Source: Gordionus sp. m RMFG-2023 (lineage: Eukaryota > Nematomorpha > Gordioida > Chordodea > Parachordodidae). Taken from it: a DNA stretch of 64,000 nt. Made by a program: the position numbers and the translations under genes. The DNA lies in contig NC_088776.1 in assembly GCF_954871325.1 (NCBI RefSeq), forward strand, positions 45,650,569-45,714,568. Direction: 5' to 3'. The notes below the pieces were generated by a model, which saw only the letters and a list, made by a program, of their open reading frames with translations, was not told where the DNA came from and ran no database searches. Positions 24,346-35,800 of the stretch are shown here, piece after piece. How positions within the stretch are numbered: position 1 is the first letter of the stretch; the number at the start of each line of letters is the position of its first letter.

Positions 24346-24899
24346 GAATGATATCTGGTTTCATATCAACCGACCATTTATTAGATATGCAAATAATACA
24401 TGGATAGTGAGTATCTCCCCACAAATATATTATCTCCCCACCGCAGATTTGATGCAATTTTTTAATTCAGATAATACTAGATAAATGAGACCTTTCCCAT
24501 TACTTTGACAATTTATCGGATGAACAATTGAAATGTGTCATGGTTTACTATTAATATCTTGCAATTCGGTTATTTGAATCTCCTTCTATACATAATCTCT
24601 AAATAATTAATAATAAATATTAATCACTTAAAATTATTTATAATAATATTATGTTCACTCTCATCTAATATTTATAAATTTTATCATGTATAGAAGAATT
24701 TAAATTACAAGCAATCACCTAATATTAACAACAAATTTGAATGCTAAATTAAGGTCTTTGACCTTTTGTCTCGTAATTGTTATGACAAACATAATAAACA
24801 TAGCCCTCATGGGCCATTTGTATCTAAGTGCCCAGGCTCACACACAATCTAATAATAATATTGGTAATAACGATAATTATACATCAAATATTTTAATAA

Positions 24900-27250
24900 T
24901 TTCATAATTTTGCTGATCACAAGGACTCAAGTATATTCCTTGCTCAAGATTTCCCAGCCGAATATAAGAGGCGCTCGATCAGCAGTTCAAACCTTATTCA
25001 TATAAATATTATCAAATCTATATTAAATGACAAAAATAATATTACATCTTGAGAAAAATTGTTTAACTTTCCATTTAATATACTAAAAGTAACAAATGAT
25101 AAAGATTGTCCACTGTCAAGGGTCATTAAGGGCAATATTAGCATATTCTTAAATAATAAATCTAACTTTCAAACACTCAACTTGGCAAAACTCATTCCAA
25201 TGAAAATAAATAATTTTAATTATAAGCTCTATTTTGTTCTTTCAGTAAGCAACTATTTAGTAGCTCCTGACTCTAATAAATGTACAAAGAATTTAATGAT
25301 AAGCACCCTAAAAATATAAATATTTATCAGTTTTTATCCATGAAGATCTCGATAGTATTTACTACGGTAGAGGTTTCAAAGGCAATCAATTTTTCTCTGA
25401 TGGACACTGCTAGATAGATGGCACCTGGCCCATATCTTTTCAAGATCTAGTAAATATAGATAATGTCCTCATATCTGATATTACTAATTATAAGAACTTG
25501 GCAACTCCATATTCATTAAAGAATTACCACATAATATAATCCCTCAGTGCACGATTTAGCCTTTCAATCAAATCAGGCATTCCTCTTATCACTAAAAGGG
25601 GCTTGTTCAGAAGGATTATATCTAAATATTTGCTAACGAATAAGATTCCTTATCATATATTTTGACATCCAACTAATTAGAATTTGGGATTAAAGGATGA
25701 TGCGAAACTGCAAGTCATGCATCTAGAATTTCTCATTCCAAAGAATCGGATCTGCCTTCAAATCATTTATTTATCAGGCTAATAAATGCCTTCAATTCAT
25801 TTATTTATCAAGTTAATAAATGCCTTCAATTCATTAAATCATATGTTATAATTTATTTTCCAAAAATATCCAGAATTCTTTAAATTACAAGTTAGTATGA
25901 AACACCATCAATACTACCTTATAAATATTTTGTTAGGACTTCAGCAGGAGATTCTATAGGTCTACCCTTATTCTGTTAATCAATAAATAAAATAATTCAC
26001 AGATATTAAGATTAATCGTCACCTTTACCTAAACATGTTGTATTTGGATGATGTTACATTCTCAGGCTCTATAAACGAAATAAATAAAGTCCTCGACATT
26101 ATCATTTAACTTTCAACAGCATAACCTATCATTAAATAATAAAAAATATGAAATTTATTTAAGAACAAAATATTCTACAACCGTTCTATTTACTCCTATG
26201 ACCAAAGACGAAATTTGTGTCATCGGGTCATCAATAGGTGGAGAACTAACGTTCAAACATTTCAAAAAAAAATCTACATTATCTAGCATCAAAGCAAAAT
26301 CTTGCCTTCACATCAGGCTTATTATATGATTGAAAACTTTATATGTTCCCTAAAATTCTTTACTGCTTCAGATAATCAGGATCATATAGAATAATTAGTA
26401 ATTTATAATGAGATCTGGGGATATTTTAATCTAAAATTTTGTGATAAAACATAATTAAAAATTACTCTTTCCTTTCCACAGAATCTTAAGGAATTGGGCT
26501 AAGCTCTCCTATATCACTATCAATTGTATCAATCATACTATCTATCAATAACCAAGAACTCATTCTGAATCAAATTAAACTAACCTAAGATTTGTTACTT
26601 TTTATCTATCTCCAGGGGGAATAAATCATCAAACAATCAGTTCACAATATATTGCGGCCTTCATATCGCGTTCAATTAGCTATTTGCTTCTTACGAGAAA
26701 GGACACAGAGCTGCTTGAAAATCTTTATCCATTGGTTATTGACAAGACTGATTATGAATAACTAGAAGTCTATCCAAGCTAAACAATAAGATCCCTTCTG
26801 AAAACACCGAATTTAGATACGTGATGGTAATCAGGGTAGGGATAAATATCTCAACTATATAAATGTCAAGAGGTAGGGCGGATCAAAAGCAAGGCATCCT
26901 ATCCACCAAATATATAAAGCATGAAATAATTAATAAAATAATTCAGAAGGCACACGATTTTATACTCCAACACAGCTCGAACCGCATGTTTCTTTAATCA
27001 TAAACAACACTCGACTGAAGGGATGTAAACCTAATCCATAGGACAGAGCAGGCAAACATATAATTGAGATTCCAGTATCAATATTTCTGACTCCTTTCAT
27101 TATTGCAATTACGATCCATTTAGAAGAAAAAGAAGAGTCTAAAATATTTGCATATTTCTGTTTATAATATATTCATCTCATTTGTAGTATCAACTTCCTG
27201 TTCTTTGCATATGACTTAGATCTATTTCCAAACTTATAAGCAAATTGTGG
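24900..27250 (+). mobile_element. fossil reverse-transcriptase element
   Basis: In order along the + strand I can read remnants of a reverse transcriptase: a NAFNSLNH-like segment (about 25795), a degraded QQGD-type box (about 25945), the catalytic YLDD box in MLYLDDVTFSGS (about 26035-26070), and a following segment like VIGSSIGG (about 26220). The arrangement resembles an unclassified animal reverse-transcriptase family whose C-terminal part is seen on the minus strand near 43260-46700. It has many breaks and is clearly dead and old. No terminal repeats were found. The exact class (LINE-like or other) is undecided. Confidence 0.5.
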
Positions 27251-27313
27251 GAATCCGGTTTAATTTTAAATTATTTAAAGATTCATAGCCGATACCTTAT
27301 TAAGACCAAAATG

Positions 27314-30300
27314 CAGGGTTGCCAGGTCAAAATTTTTAAATTGAGGGAGAAAATTGGTATTTTGCGGGAGTAATATGAATATTGCGGTAGAAATATAAAA
27401 GTTGTTTAAAAAAAAATTTTTGAGGGCCTTCGGCCGGTATTTTGAATTGACTTAATTATCCGCCTATTATTTTTTATAATTAGTTTATATAAATACAGTC
27501 GGTAACTATTTTTCAAAATAAAATTACATCTTGATTTATTAAAATATATTAATTTATAAAATAACCAACGATCCTTTTTAAATATAAAAGGATGTAAACA
27601 AGATAAGATTTTATAAAAAAAAAACGATTTTAATTACAATGTAAAAAATATATTTTATGCGAATGTTCCGCAAAACATCCGCAATTGGAAATCTACCTTG
27701 TGTGTGTGTATAACATTATAGGGATAGGCGCTTAATTATCACGTATCACGTTTAAATACATAAGGTAATATTGTACTCATTTCAATGATAATTATTTTAT
27801 TTATTATTGTTCAATCACATTATTGTAATCAGTGCAGGAGAGTGTATCTACATCTATTGAAAAACAAAAATATTCTCCAAAAATAAGAAATAATACAGAT
27901 GCAACTACAGTTGCGGCTATTGTAATCACTTTTCTTGTAGTAGAACATTCACAGAGCTACTTATCTTTACAATGTGCGTAGAATCTTTCCACATAATATT
28001 TAACGACTCCAAGATAAATGAAAACTTTACTTGTAGAACAAAAATGAGCAAATATATCATCAATGTTTTAGAACCTGAATTCAGGAGGTCAATTCTTGAC
28101 GATTAGAAAGATGGGCATACATATGCAATTCTAACAGATACACCTTAAGGGAAATATTAAAATATTTACCTTGATCCTCTGCTATTTTAACAAAATTAAA
28201 GACGTTTCAAGGAAACGATTAAATTTTTTCCCTTTAAATAGTAAAAAATCCAAAGGCATAATTAACCATATAATGGTAAATATAGCAGATTCGGGATTAT
28301 AAATTGCATGTCAGCTTTCTGATCTGATAATGTCTCAGTGAATTTGGAAAAAACCAGAGTGTATTTACAGAATTGAGTCAGCACAATGTTGGTTGCGATA
28401 TGTTCCTAATACCCGCCATCGATATATTCTTAAAATTTTATAAACCTTTAAAAATATATTTCTTAAATAAAGATTATAAAAGTTGTCCTAACATTTTGAA
28501 AATTTTTTTTAATAATGAATGGCAGAGGTGTATTTAGGATTGATTTCACATGTAGGAAATCTACTACATGCTATTAATGTGCAGTTGCAATCAGAAAAAT
28601 CTTAACAAAGATTCACAAAATTATGCTGCAGATGTGTTCTTCTTTACAGTTAAAAATTGACAATAAATTTTATGGCGCCATTTATAAAACTATATTAAAA
28701 TATATTTAAAAAAAACCGATAGACATTGATGTCTTGTCTGAGGAGATTGTAATGCTCTCTATTCTTGATTTACAATATAAAAAATATATTTATTTTATGC
28801 GAATGTATAAATAAGATTTCAAAAATATAAAAAAAATATGGAAAATTAAATAGTTATAATGTTAATTATATTTTATTTGAGATTTAAATAATGGAACTAA
28901 ACGTTTACCGTCGTTAGTGAGATATTTATAAAATTCATGGCATGACATATTATAAATATGTTGTTAAAGCAATCCGATTTCTCTCCTTTTTCCAGGCAGT
29001 CCTCATCAGGCTAAAAATGCGCTCGGGTAAGGCATTAGAATGAGGTAAGGAGAAGACACTCGCATATTTTTTCCAAGCATGGGGATTTATTGTTACTACG
29101 AAAAAATTCAACCTATTTCTCCTCTACTTTTGAACCATCTAGCTTTAAGTATTATTGCTATTCATAAAAAATAGAGAGAAAAACAATCTCCTCAAACAAG
29201 GCATCAATGTTTTTCAGTATTTTTAATATATTTATTAAATTACAAAAACCATCAATTGATGGTTTCTGTTCCAAGGTCATATTTATACATTTGTAAATAG
29301 AGTTGTTAAAATTTTTGATTGTAAATTTTCTAAAATTGTCTTAATAAAAATATCTGCTTCATTCAAAAATGTATTAATTAGAGTATTATTTGAACATTTT
29401 AATATAATATATTTAGCAATAGAGCCATAAAATTTATTATCAATTTTTAACTGTAGAGATGAACAGAGCTGTAGCATGATTTTGTGAATATTTATTAATA
29501 AAGAATATTCTGATTACAACTAAATATTAACTGCATGAAATAGATTTCCTACATGTGAAACTATTCCCAAATATGCTTCTGCCATTTCATAATCCAAAAA
29601 ATTTTTCAAAATTTTAGGACAGCTTTTAAAATCTTTATTTAAAAAGTATTTTTTTAAGGGTTTGTAAAATTTTAAAATTCTATTGATGGCAAGTATTTAT
29701 GATAACCACCTGATAGGTACATATCGCAAAGACTCACACCATTCCAAGTCAGACCACTCCACCAACTCTTTTAATTCATTGACTCTTTTATGATGAACTA
29801 AATTCGTTAAAACATTTCATCACAATTATTTCGACATCCATAGATAGTACATTTATTACCTTCTTGCAAGTATCATGTTGTATATGGCATATACAGCCAA
29901 TTGTTATTAATTCATTATTGTGATGCCTCAATTAGGTTAATACACTTTGGCCAAAATTTACAGAGGCATTATCAGCGCAGATAGCTGACATACAATTCAT
30001 TGATAACCCTGAATCAGCTATATTTACATTATGTGGTTAGCTAGATCGTTGGATTTTTCACTATCCGAGGAAAATATTTTAACAGTTTTATTGAAATGTT
30101 CTTATTCTAGTTGAAATAGAAAAGGCTCAAGGGAAATGTTTTAATATTTCCCTTATTAGATGCATCTGTTAGAATTGCATATGGATGCTCATCTTTCAAA
30201 TCGTCTAGAATTGACCTCTAGGATTCAGGTACTAAAACCAAGTAAGGTTTGCACTTATATTGGAGTCATTAAATATCATGGGAAAAAGATTCGACCAACA

Positions 30301-30764
30301 TTTTGATGATATAGCTCTTTGAACTACATAATAGGTTTATACGATTTCTACAGCTCTAGTTGCATCTGATTATTTATTATTTTTGGAGAATATTTTTGTA
30401 TTGCAATCGATGTTGATATACGATATACTCCCCTATACTGACTTATATGAATGAAATGATGTTGATTTATTGGATAAAAATAAAACAGGATAAAAAGAAA
30501 TTTACAAATTAGACATAATTTTCCAAATATTTAAAATTTATTTTAAAAATATAAAAATAATCAATTACTGTCTCTCAAAATTATTATTTATATATTAAAA
30601 ACGTTAAAATACTTTTTAAAAACATTGCGGGAGAAATTAAAAAATTACGGTAAATTTTTGCGGGAGATTTCCAATAGCGGTAGTTTTGCGGGAGAGAGAT
30701 GTCTGCATGTAAACGAAAAAATTGCGGGAGCCTCCCGCTGATGGGGAGAGACATGGCAACCCTG
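27314..30764 (-). mobile_element. hAT transposon with CAGGGTTGCCA ends (family D), decayed
   Basis: A 3.45 kb element with inverted ends CAGGGTTGCCAGGTC and GACATGGCAACCCTG. It is flanked by an 8-bp duplication with one mismatch (CCAAAATG 27306-27313, TCAAAATG 30765-30772). The minus strand carries transposase pieces: AILTDASNKGNIKTFPL (about 30130-30190), CADNASVNFG (about 29950-29985), LCSSLQLKIDNKFYGSIAKYI (about 29410-29475) and a dimerisation-like segment HSNALPERIFSLMRTAWKKERN (residues listed in two overlapping parts: HSNALPERIFSLM, RTAWKKERN) near 28960-29060. A partial copy of the same region lies inverted on the + strand at about 28000-28800. GCGGGAG motifs cluster at both ends. The frame is multiply broken. 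Confidence 0.6.
28000..30250. repeat. imperfect inverted duplication inside hAT family D element
   Basis: The segment 28060-28160 (containing GAGGTCAATTCTTGACGATT) reappears reverse-complemented at about 30120-30245. The segment 28475-28770 (containing TCACATGTAGGAAATCTA and CAGTTAAAAATTGA) reappears reverse-complemented at about 29150-29660. The arms are similar but clearly diverged. The result is two opposed copies of part of one transposase gene between one pair of transposon ends. Confidence 0.6.
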
Positions 30765-30960
30765 TCAAAATGTATAGTAATATTTAATTTTTTTTTTAAT
30801 TCCATTTAAAAAAAAGTTTTTTAAAAAGTTATATAGATATAATGCTGGGTTGGTTTATATCAATTCATATTCTTAGATATTATTTTTAAAACCAGTACCA
30901 CCGCCCAATGGAGAGATCCACTATTCAACGCAATACTTTTCTTCAAAATATGAGGCAATG

Positions 30961-31330
30961 TAGAGATCTGCAGCTAGATGTAGGGGAAGGGGGGATTCTC
31001 CTTCTTTTGGATGTTAATATCATTTTAAGCGAATAAGTATTTTCCCCCTATATACACACCCCACGCCCCTCTCTCTTAGAAATGTACATAATATCACTAT
31101 AAAGAATAATTTGAAAAAGGTAAGGGTTAATAATTGTTTAAAAACCACATAAAATAGAATTTTTAGAAAAATAAAGTAAATTCCAAAAATTATTTTTATA
31201 AAAATATAACATAACCAATGGCTTACTAAAAGTGTACTAAGAAACCTCCTATAAAATTTATATGGGAAAATCCATCCAATATTATCCCCCCCCCCTCCTT
31301 TTAGTAAAATATAGGCTACGCCTGTAGGTA
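30961..31330. other. C/G-rich patch with a solo family B-like end
   Basis: Begins TAGAGATCTGCAGC, which matches the family B terminus. It continues into a run GGGGAAGGGGGG and, further right, CCCCCCCCCC followed by GGCTACGCCTG, a string seen at the ends of CAG/GGCGTAGCC-type repeats. Probably overlapping decayed element ends. Non-coding. Confidence 0.3.
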
Positions 31331-32015
31331 GCAGGTTTGGTGTCTAATAAAATATAAGAATCTTATATCAACCCTAATTGCTATTGCAATCCACATACTT
31401 GGTTTGGATAAATGTTTCAAGCCAGGATCAAACTCAGGCTAACCCTAACATTATTAAAATTATGGTCTAAAAAAAAATAACAATTTTGAGGGGACTCGAA
31501 TCCTGCGCCCCTCCCCTGATGCTACTGTTGTATGTTTTGCTAATATATTTTTAACACAATATAACAGTATCTCAAACTTCAAATAAAATCAAATAATATT
31601 TCCCTAATTTCAATCTAAATAAAACAAATTACCACAATAATCTGGTATTTATACCATACGATTTCTGTAATACGGTATACACTGGATAATGAACAATTAA
31701 AACGATAATTTATGGGCTTTTAATGCATTACATAATAATAAACCTTTTTATCTATTTTTGTTTAACACAGAATTAATTCCAAACATCTCATTAACTTCCA
31801 AAATACAAAAATTTTAACAAAACAATTAGTAATATTTATAAAAAGAGGATAATAATAGAAGCCATTGAAATTTACAAAAGTCCTTATAATCCTAACCGAA
31901 ATAAAGTGTATTCGATTCCTTCTAACTAGCATCATTTACACTATTTTATTAAAACTAACAATTTTTCTACAATAAATTTATTTCTATATTTCTTATTTAA
32001 TTATTATTTTTTTAT

Positions 32016-32079
32016 ATGCTTAGATTTCGTTTTTCTATTTCGTTATTTTTTATTTATTTGATACTGATGATGCACAAAT
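32016..32079 (+). CDS. possible signal-peptide exon of the mannosidase gene
   Basis: An ATG followed by a basic then strongly hydrophobic stretch (MLRFRFSISLFFIYLILMM) is what a lysosomal enzyme needs and lies 0.7 kb before the first certain exon. Against it, the only usable GT nearby would leave phase 1, while the next exon starts in phase 0 right after an in-frame TAG. Direct joining fails; an intervening exon or a different first exon is required. Treat as a candidate only. Confidence 0.25.
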
Positions 32080-32774
32080 GTTCATCAAAAATTATAATTT
32101 TTTTTTTACTAAATATGATTATATAACAATTATATGTATAATCTAAACATTTATTAAATAAATATTCCATATATTTTTCTTATTATGCATTCTAACTGAT
32201 CATATTTCTCTAGCCCCTACAAGTTCTTAGCTTGGGCCACAAAGTTTAGTTTCATATCCTAGCCCTAAGATAAGATGTTCATTATAATAGATATAAATAA
32301 AATTAATTGTTCAAATAAATAATTAACATTGACTTTAAAATAATTATAAATTTTCTTATCAAAAATTAAAATCTAAATAATTATTAATATTCTCCCTTTT
32401 AGAAATTTTAACTTGAAATTGATTCAAACAATTCTAAAATAATATATAGATATTCAATTTGAGCAAAAGATTTGTAAATATATTTAAACAAATTTTAGAG
32501 GAAAATAAAATGTTTGCTTCTCTTTTTTTTACTATGATTAACTTTGAAAGCCTGTAAAAATTTTGGGTATTTAATAGACTTTATCGGCAAAACATATGTT
32601 CCAAATAAATTACCATCTTTCCATCAGATGCTAATTTAAATTTTATTTTCATAATGCATTTTTTTTCCACATTTCTGATTTATTATTTCATAATCACTAA
32701 ATATGTATATTGCTCAAATTGTTCATATAAAAAGGTTATATTAGCTATTAGTTTTCTAAAACCATTTTATTTAG

Positions 32775-32877
32775 AAATGTAATCTGGGTGAGCCTGATAT
32801 GATAAATGTGCATATTGTAGCACATACACATGATGATGCTGGTTGGCTTAAAAATGTTGATGAATATTACATAGGAA
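32775..32877 (+). CDS. MAN2B1: alpha-mannosidase exon (HTHDD zinc motif)
   Basis: Reads [20 protein letters not shown] then [14 protein letters not shown]. His and Asp of HTHDD are zinc ligands in the family. Acceptor TTTAG at 32774; an in-frame TAG immediately upstream shows that the exon cannot start earlier. Donor A|GTAAAG, phase 1. Confidence 0.93.
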
Positions 32878-35800
32878 GTAAAGATTTACGTTAATAATAA
32901 CTTAAGTTTATTGGTTTTATTGCCATTATGAACAGTTTTTTCACAGCACCTCATATAAAAATTTAAGCATTCAACCACTTTTTATTTGTTTGGCTCCTAA
33001 ATTTTCAGGTTGTTCCTGTTGTAATGTTTGCTGTACCACTGATAAAGAAGGCCATTAAATATAAATTTTATATGATAATTTTAAAAATATATATTACTAC
33101 CTGTTATTTATATCACTTTATTTTATCATTCAATAAAAATTTATAATTTAATTTTATTTAGGCAAAAAATTTATAGATAAGGCTGGTGTTCAATATATCA
33201 TTGATTCAGTTCTCAAAAGTTTGGATGAAAATCCTGATAGAAAATTTTCTTATGTAGAAGGAAGTTTTATGCAAAGATGGTTATCAAGGCATGAATTTCA
33301 AAGACACCAAATACAACGTTTTGTTGATAATGGTAATTTAATATTATATCAAAGTAGAGATCTGCAAAGTTAGGCCTGGCCTGTACCCAGCCCAAGTCCA
33401 GCCCGGCCCTAAATCAGGTTTGGGCTAGGCCGGGTCAGGTCGGACCTTGGAATTTATTTAAAATATATCTAAATTTCTCAATTTTATATTGAATTTCTTA
33501 TGCAAAATAAAAATATTATTTATTGTTTAAGTAATTATAAAAATTAATTTCTATATTTAAATAAATTTGGGCCATGCCAGGCTGGCAAAACATTTTTAAA
33601 AAAAATTCGGGTTTGGGTTCCGCTGGCAAAACTTTTTTAAAAAAATTTCAGTTTGGGCCGAGCTTGAAAAATTAGGCCCGATGCAGATCACTATATCAAA
33701 GTCTTTTTCATTTTAAATTCTTTAATGAGGGATTGGTAAAATAAACAAATGGTAAAAAAAAGGAATATAGTAAGACCTCATTTATAGCAACCATGTAAAA
33801 TTCAAAATAAAGTAAATAATAAGCATTTATAGTGCTGTTGAGCAATGTGATGGATGAATTGCTATGATATCACTTATCTATATTCATCTTATCACTTAAA
33901 CATCACTTTAGTTATGATAAATGAAGTCTAATCTATATTTTAAAATTGGGTAAATAGATTATTTTACAATATTTTTTTTTCTTTTGTATCATCCTGGGCA
34001 GGACCAATATTTTTCTCAAGTTGTAGTCATAGATATATGGGTTAAGGTAATAAATATTAAAAATAATGACTCAATAGCTACCATTTACCGAAAGAACTGT
34101 AAAATTGTAATTCACTATTAAATCATGGCTTATTTTTTTTTACTTATAAATAAATTCTACTTATCATTTATTTAAATGTATATTTTTGTAAGTTTTCTAT
34201 ATTATTTTTCGATAGGTAATGACAACTTATATATACTGATTATTCCAATCACCAAGAATTGGTAACAAAAATACAAATCTATGTTGTACAAAATGTTGCA
34301 TGATTCATTTTATGGATTTTATTTACTGTTTAAATTTTTTGAAATTTTTTTTAATTTTAGTAGATTTTGGAACCAGTATCCATAACCCTCAAAACGGGGG
34401 TAAGATATATTGTTGGCTGAGTATAAGTCTAACGATATATTGGTGTTTTTATATCAATCTTTTGCAAAATCCCTTCATTTGTATTTTTTCAATAAATCAA
34501 TCCTTCAGTACTATATCTCTCCCTATCACCAATAAAATTTTAAAATTTAATTTAGAATAATTCGTTATTTGCATCATTATGGCGTGATCTCCTATCTAAA
34601 ATACAAGATATCATTTTTTTTAGATGATCTCCTGAAAAATTATAAATGTGCTTTTCATATAATATTTTATGACTTCACAAATTTTCTTTACAAAAAATCA
34701 TTGTTTTGGAGTGCTAGATGTGTAGCTCAGATGTTAGATACATTTTTTATGAAAGGGCATGACAATGGTTAGATCCCAGCACGTGAGAGTATGCTAGTTA
34801 AGATTAATATTTTTGCTTTGGCGAATTCGTAGGGTTAAAAAACCTGAAAAATTAATTTTAAATATTTTATTTCGCTGCCTGATTATTATAGGGTTCTATG
34901 TCCACTCAAATTATTTTTTTAGGAAAGCAAATTTAAAAACAGTACGATTTCTCACAAAAACTATAAAATAATTTTGGACAAATTTTTTTCACCAAATTTA
35001 GATAAACTTAAACTAGGATAAATCCATTTTTTAATTTTATTATATACTATAATTTCTTTGGAAACTGCAAAAAAGGATTTTTGAAAAGTGGTGATAAAAC
35101 CTTATAGCAAATTTAAGAATATTAAGATCAAGACAAAGTATGTTTTACAATCTCTCTCCATATGGTTAAAACTATAAATGACTAAAAAAAATATTAAACT
35201 TTAAATTGCAAAATTTTAACAAATGTTGCTTGCAGATGGATGATGTAATATTAGATATCTGTAAAGCTAGGTTTGTTTGTGACCATTAGGAGTTTTGCAC
35301 TATTTGTTTCGTCCGGCCCCTTAAATTTTTTTGCCCATTCCAGCCTGTTATAATATTTTGAAAAATTTGCTCTGTGTCTTGTTGTTTATCCAACCCGGCT
35401 CGTTATAATTTTTTTTTAATTTGCTACGCCTGGCCCGGATTTAATAATTTACTTTTATGCATAGCATTTCATCTGTTGCCTAATTATATTGGCTACTATT
35501 TTGTCCTACAGGCGGTTTTTTTAAACCTTCATTTCGATAGCGCCTATTTTTGATGTAACTGTCCAACAAACAACCAGAGTTGGGCAGGTCATTGAAAAAG
35601 AATCTGGATATAAATAAGATAGAGATTCTTTATAAAAAAAAGTATCTTCAATATAGTTATATGTAATTTGTTAAAAATATCAATATGATATAAAATACTT
35701 GATGTGTTTTTTGTTAAATACGAATATCATAGTTTTGAGATGCTTTTTATGAAATATTTTATATATTCTTTCAGCACAATAAGCCATAATGTCGACGAGG

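Larger units (their letters stand above)
22302..32774. other. intergenic region, transposon-rich
   Basis: Just past the receptor stop are AATAAA strings (for example 22538-22543) that could serve as polyadenylation signals. Beyond lie a ZMYM1-like hAT remnant (about 23300-24345), a decayed reverse-transcriptase element (about 24900-27250), an hAT element (27314-30764) and low-complexity DNA with C-rich and G-rich runs (30960-31330). The promoter and 5' exon of the mannosidase gene must lie in the right part. No other host gene is recognisable. Confidence 0.6.

Noticed and set aside
25059-25319. 86-codon + strand open frame as a host gene
   Set aside because: It sits at the start of the reverse-transcriptase fossil and has no host-gene features; at most a part of that element.
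31400-31530. Strings resembling reverse-complement tRNA B boxes (GGATCAAACTCAGG, GGACTCGAATCC)
   Set aside because: No A box at the right distance and no cloverleaf; not supported as tRNA or SINE.
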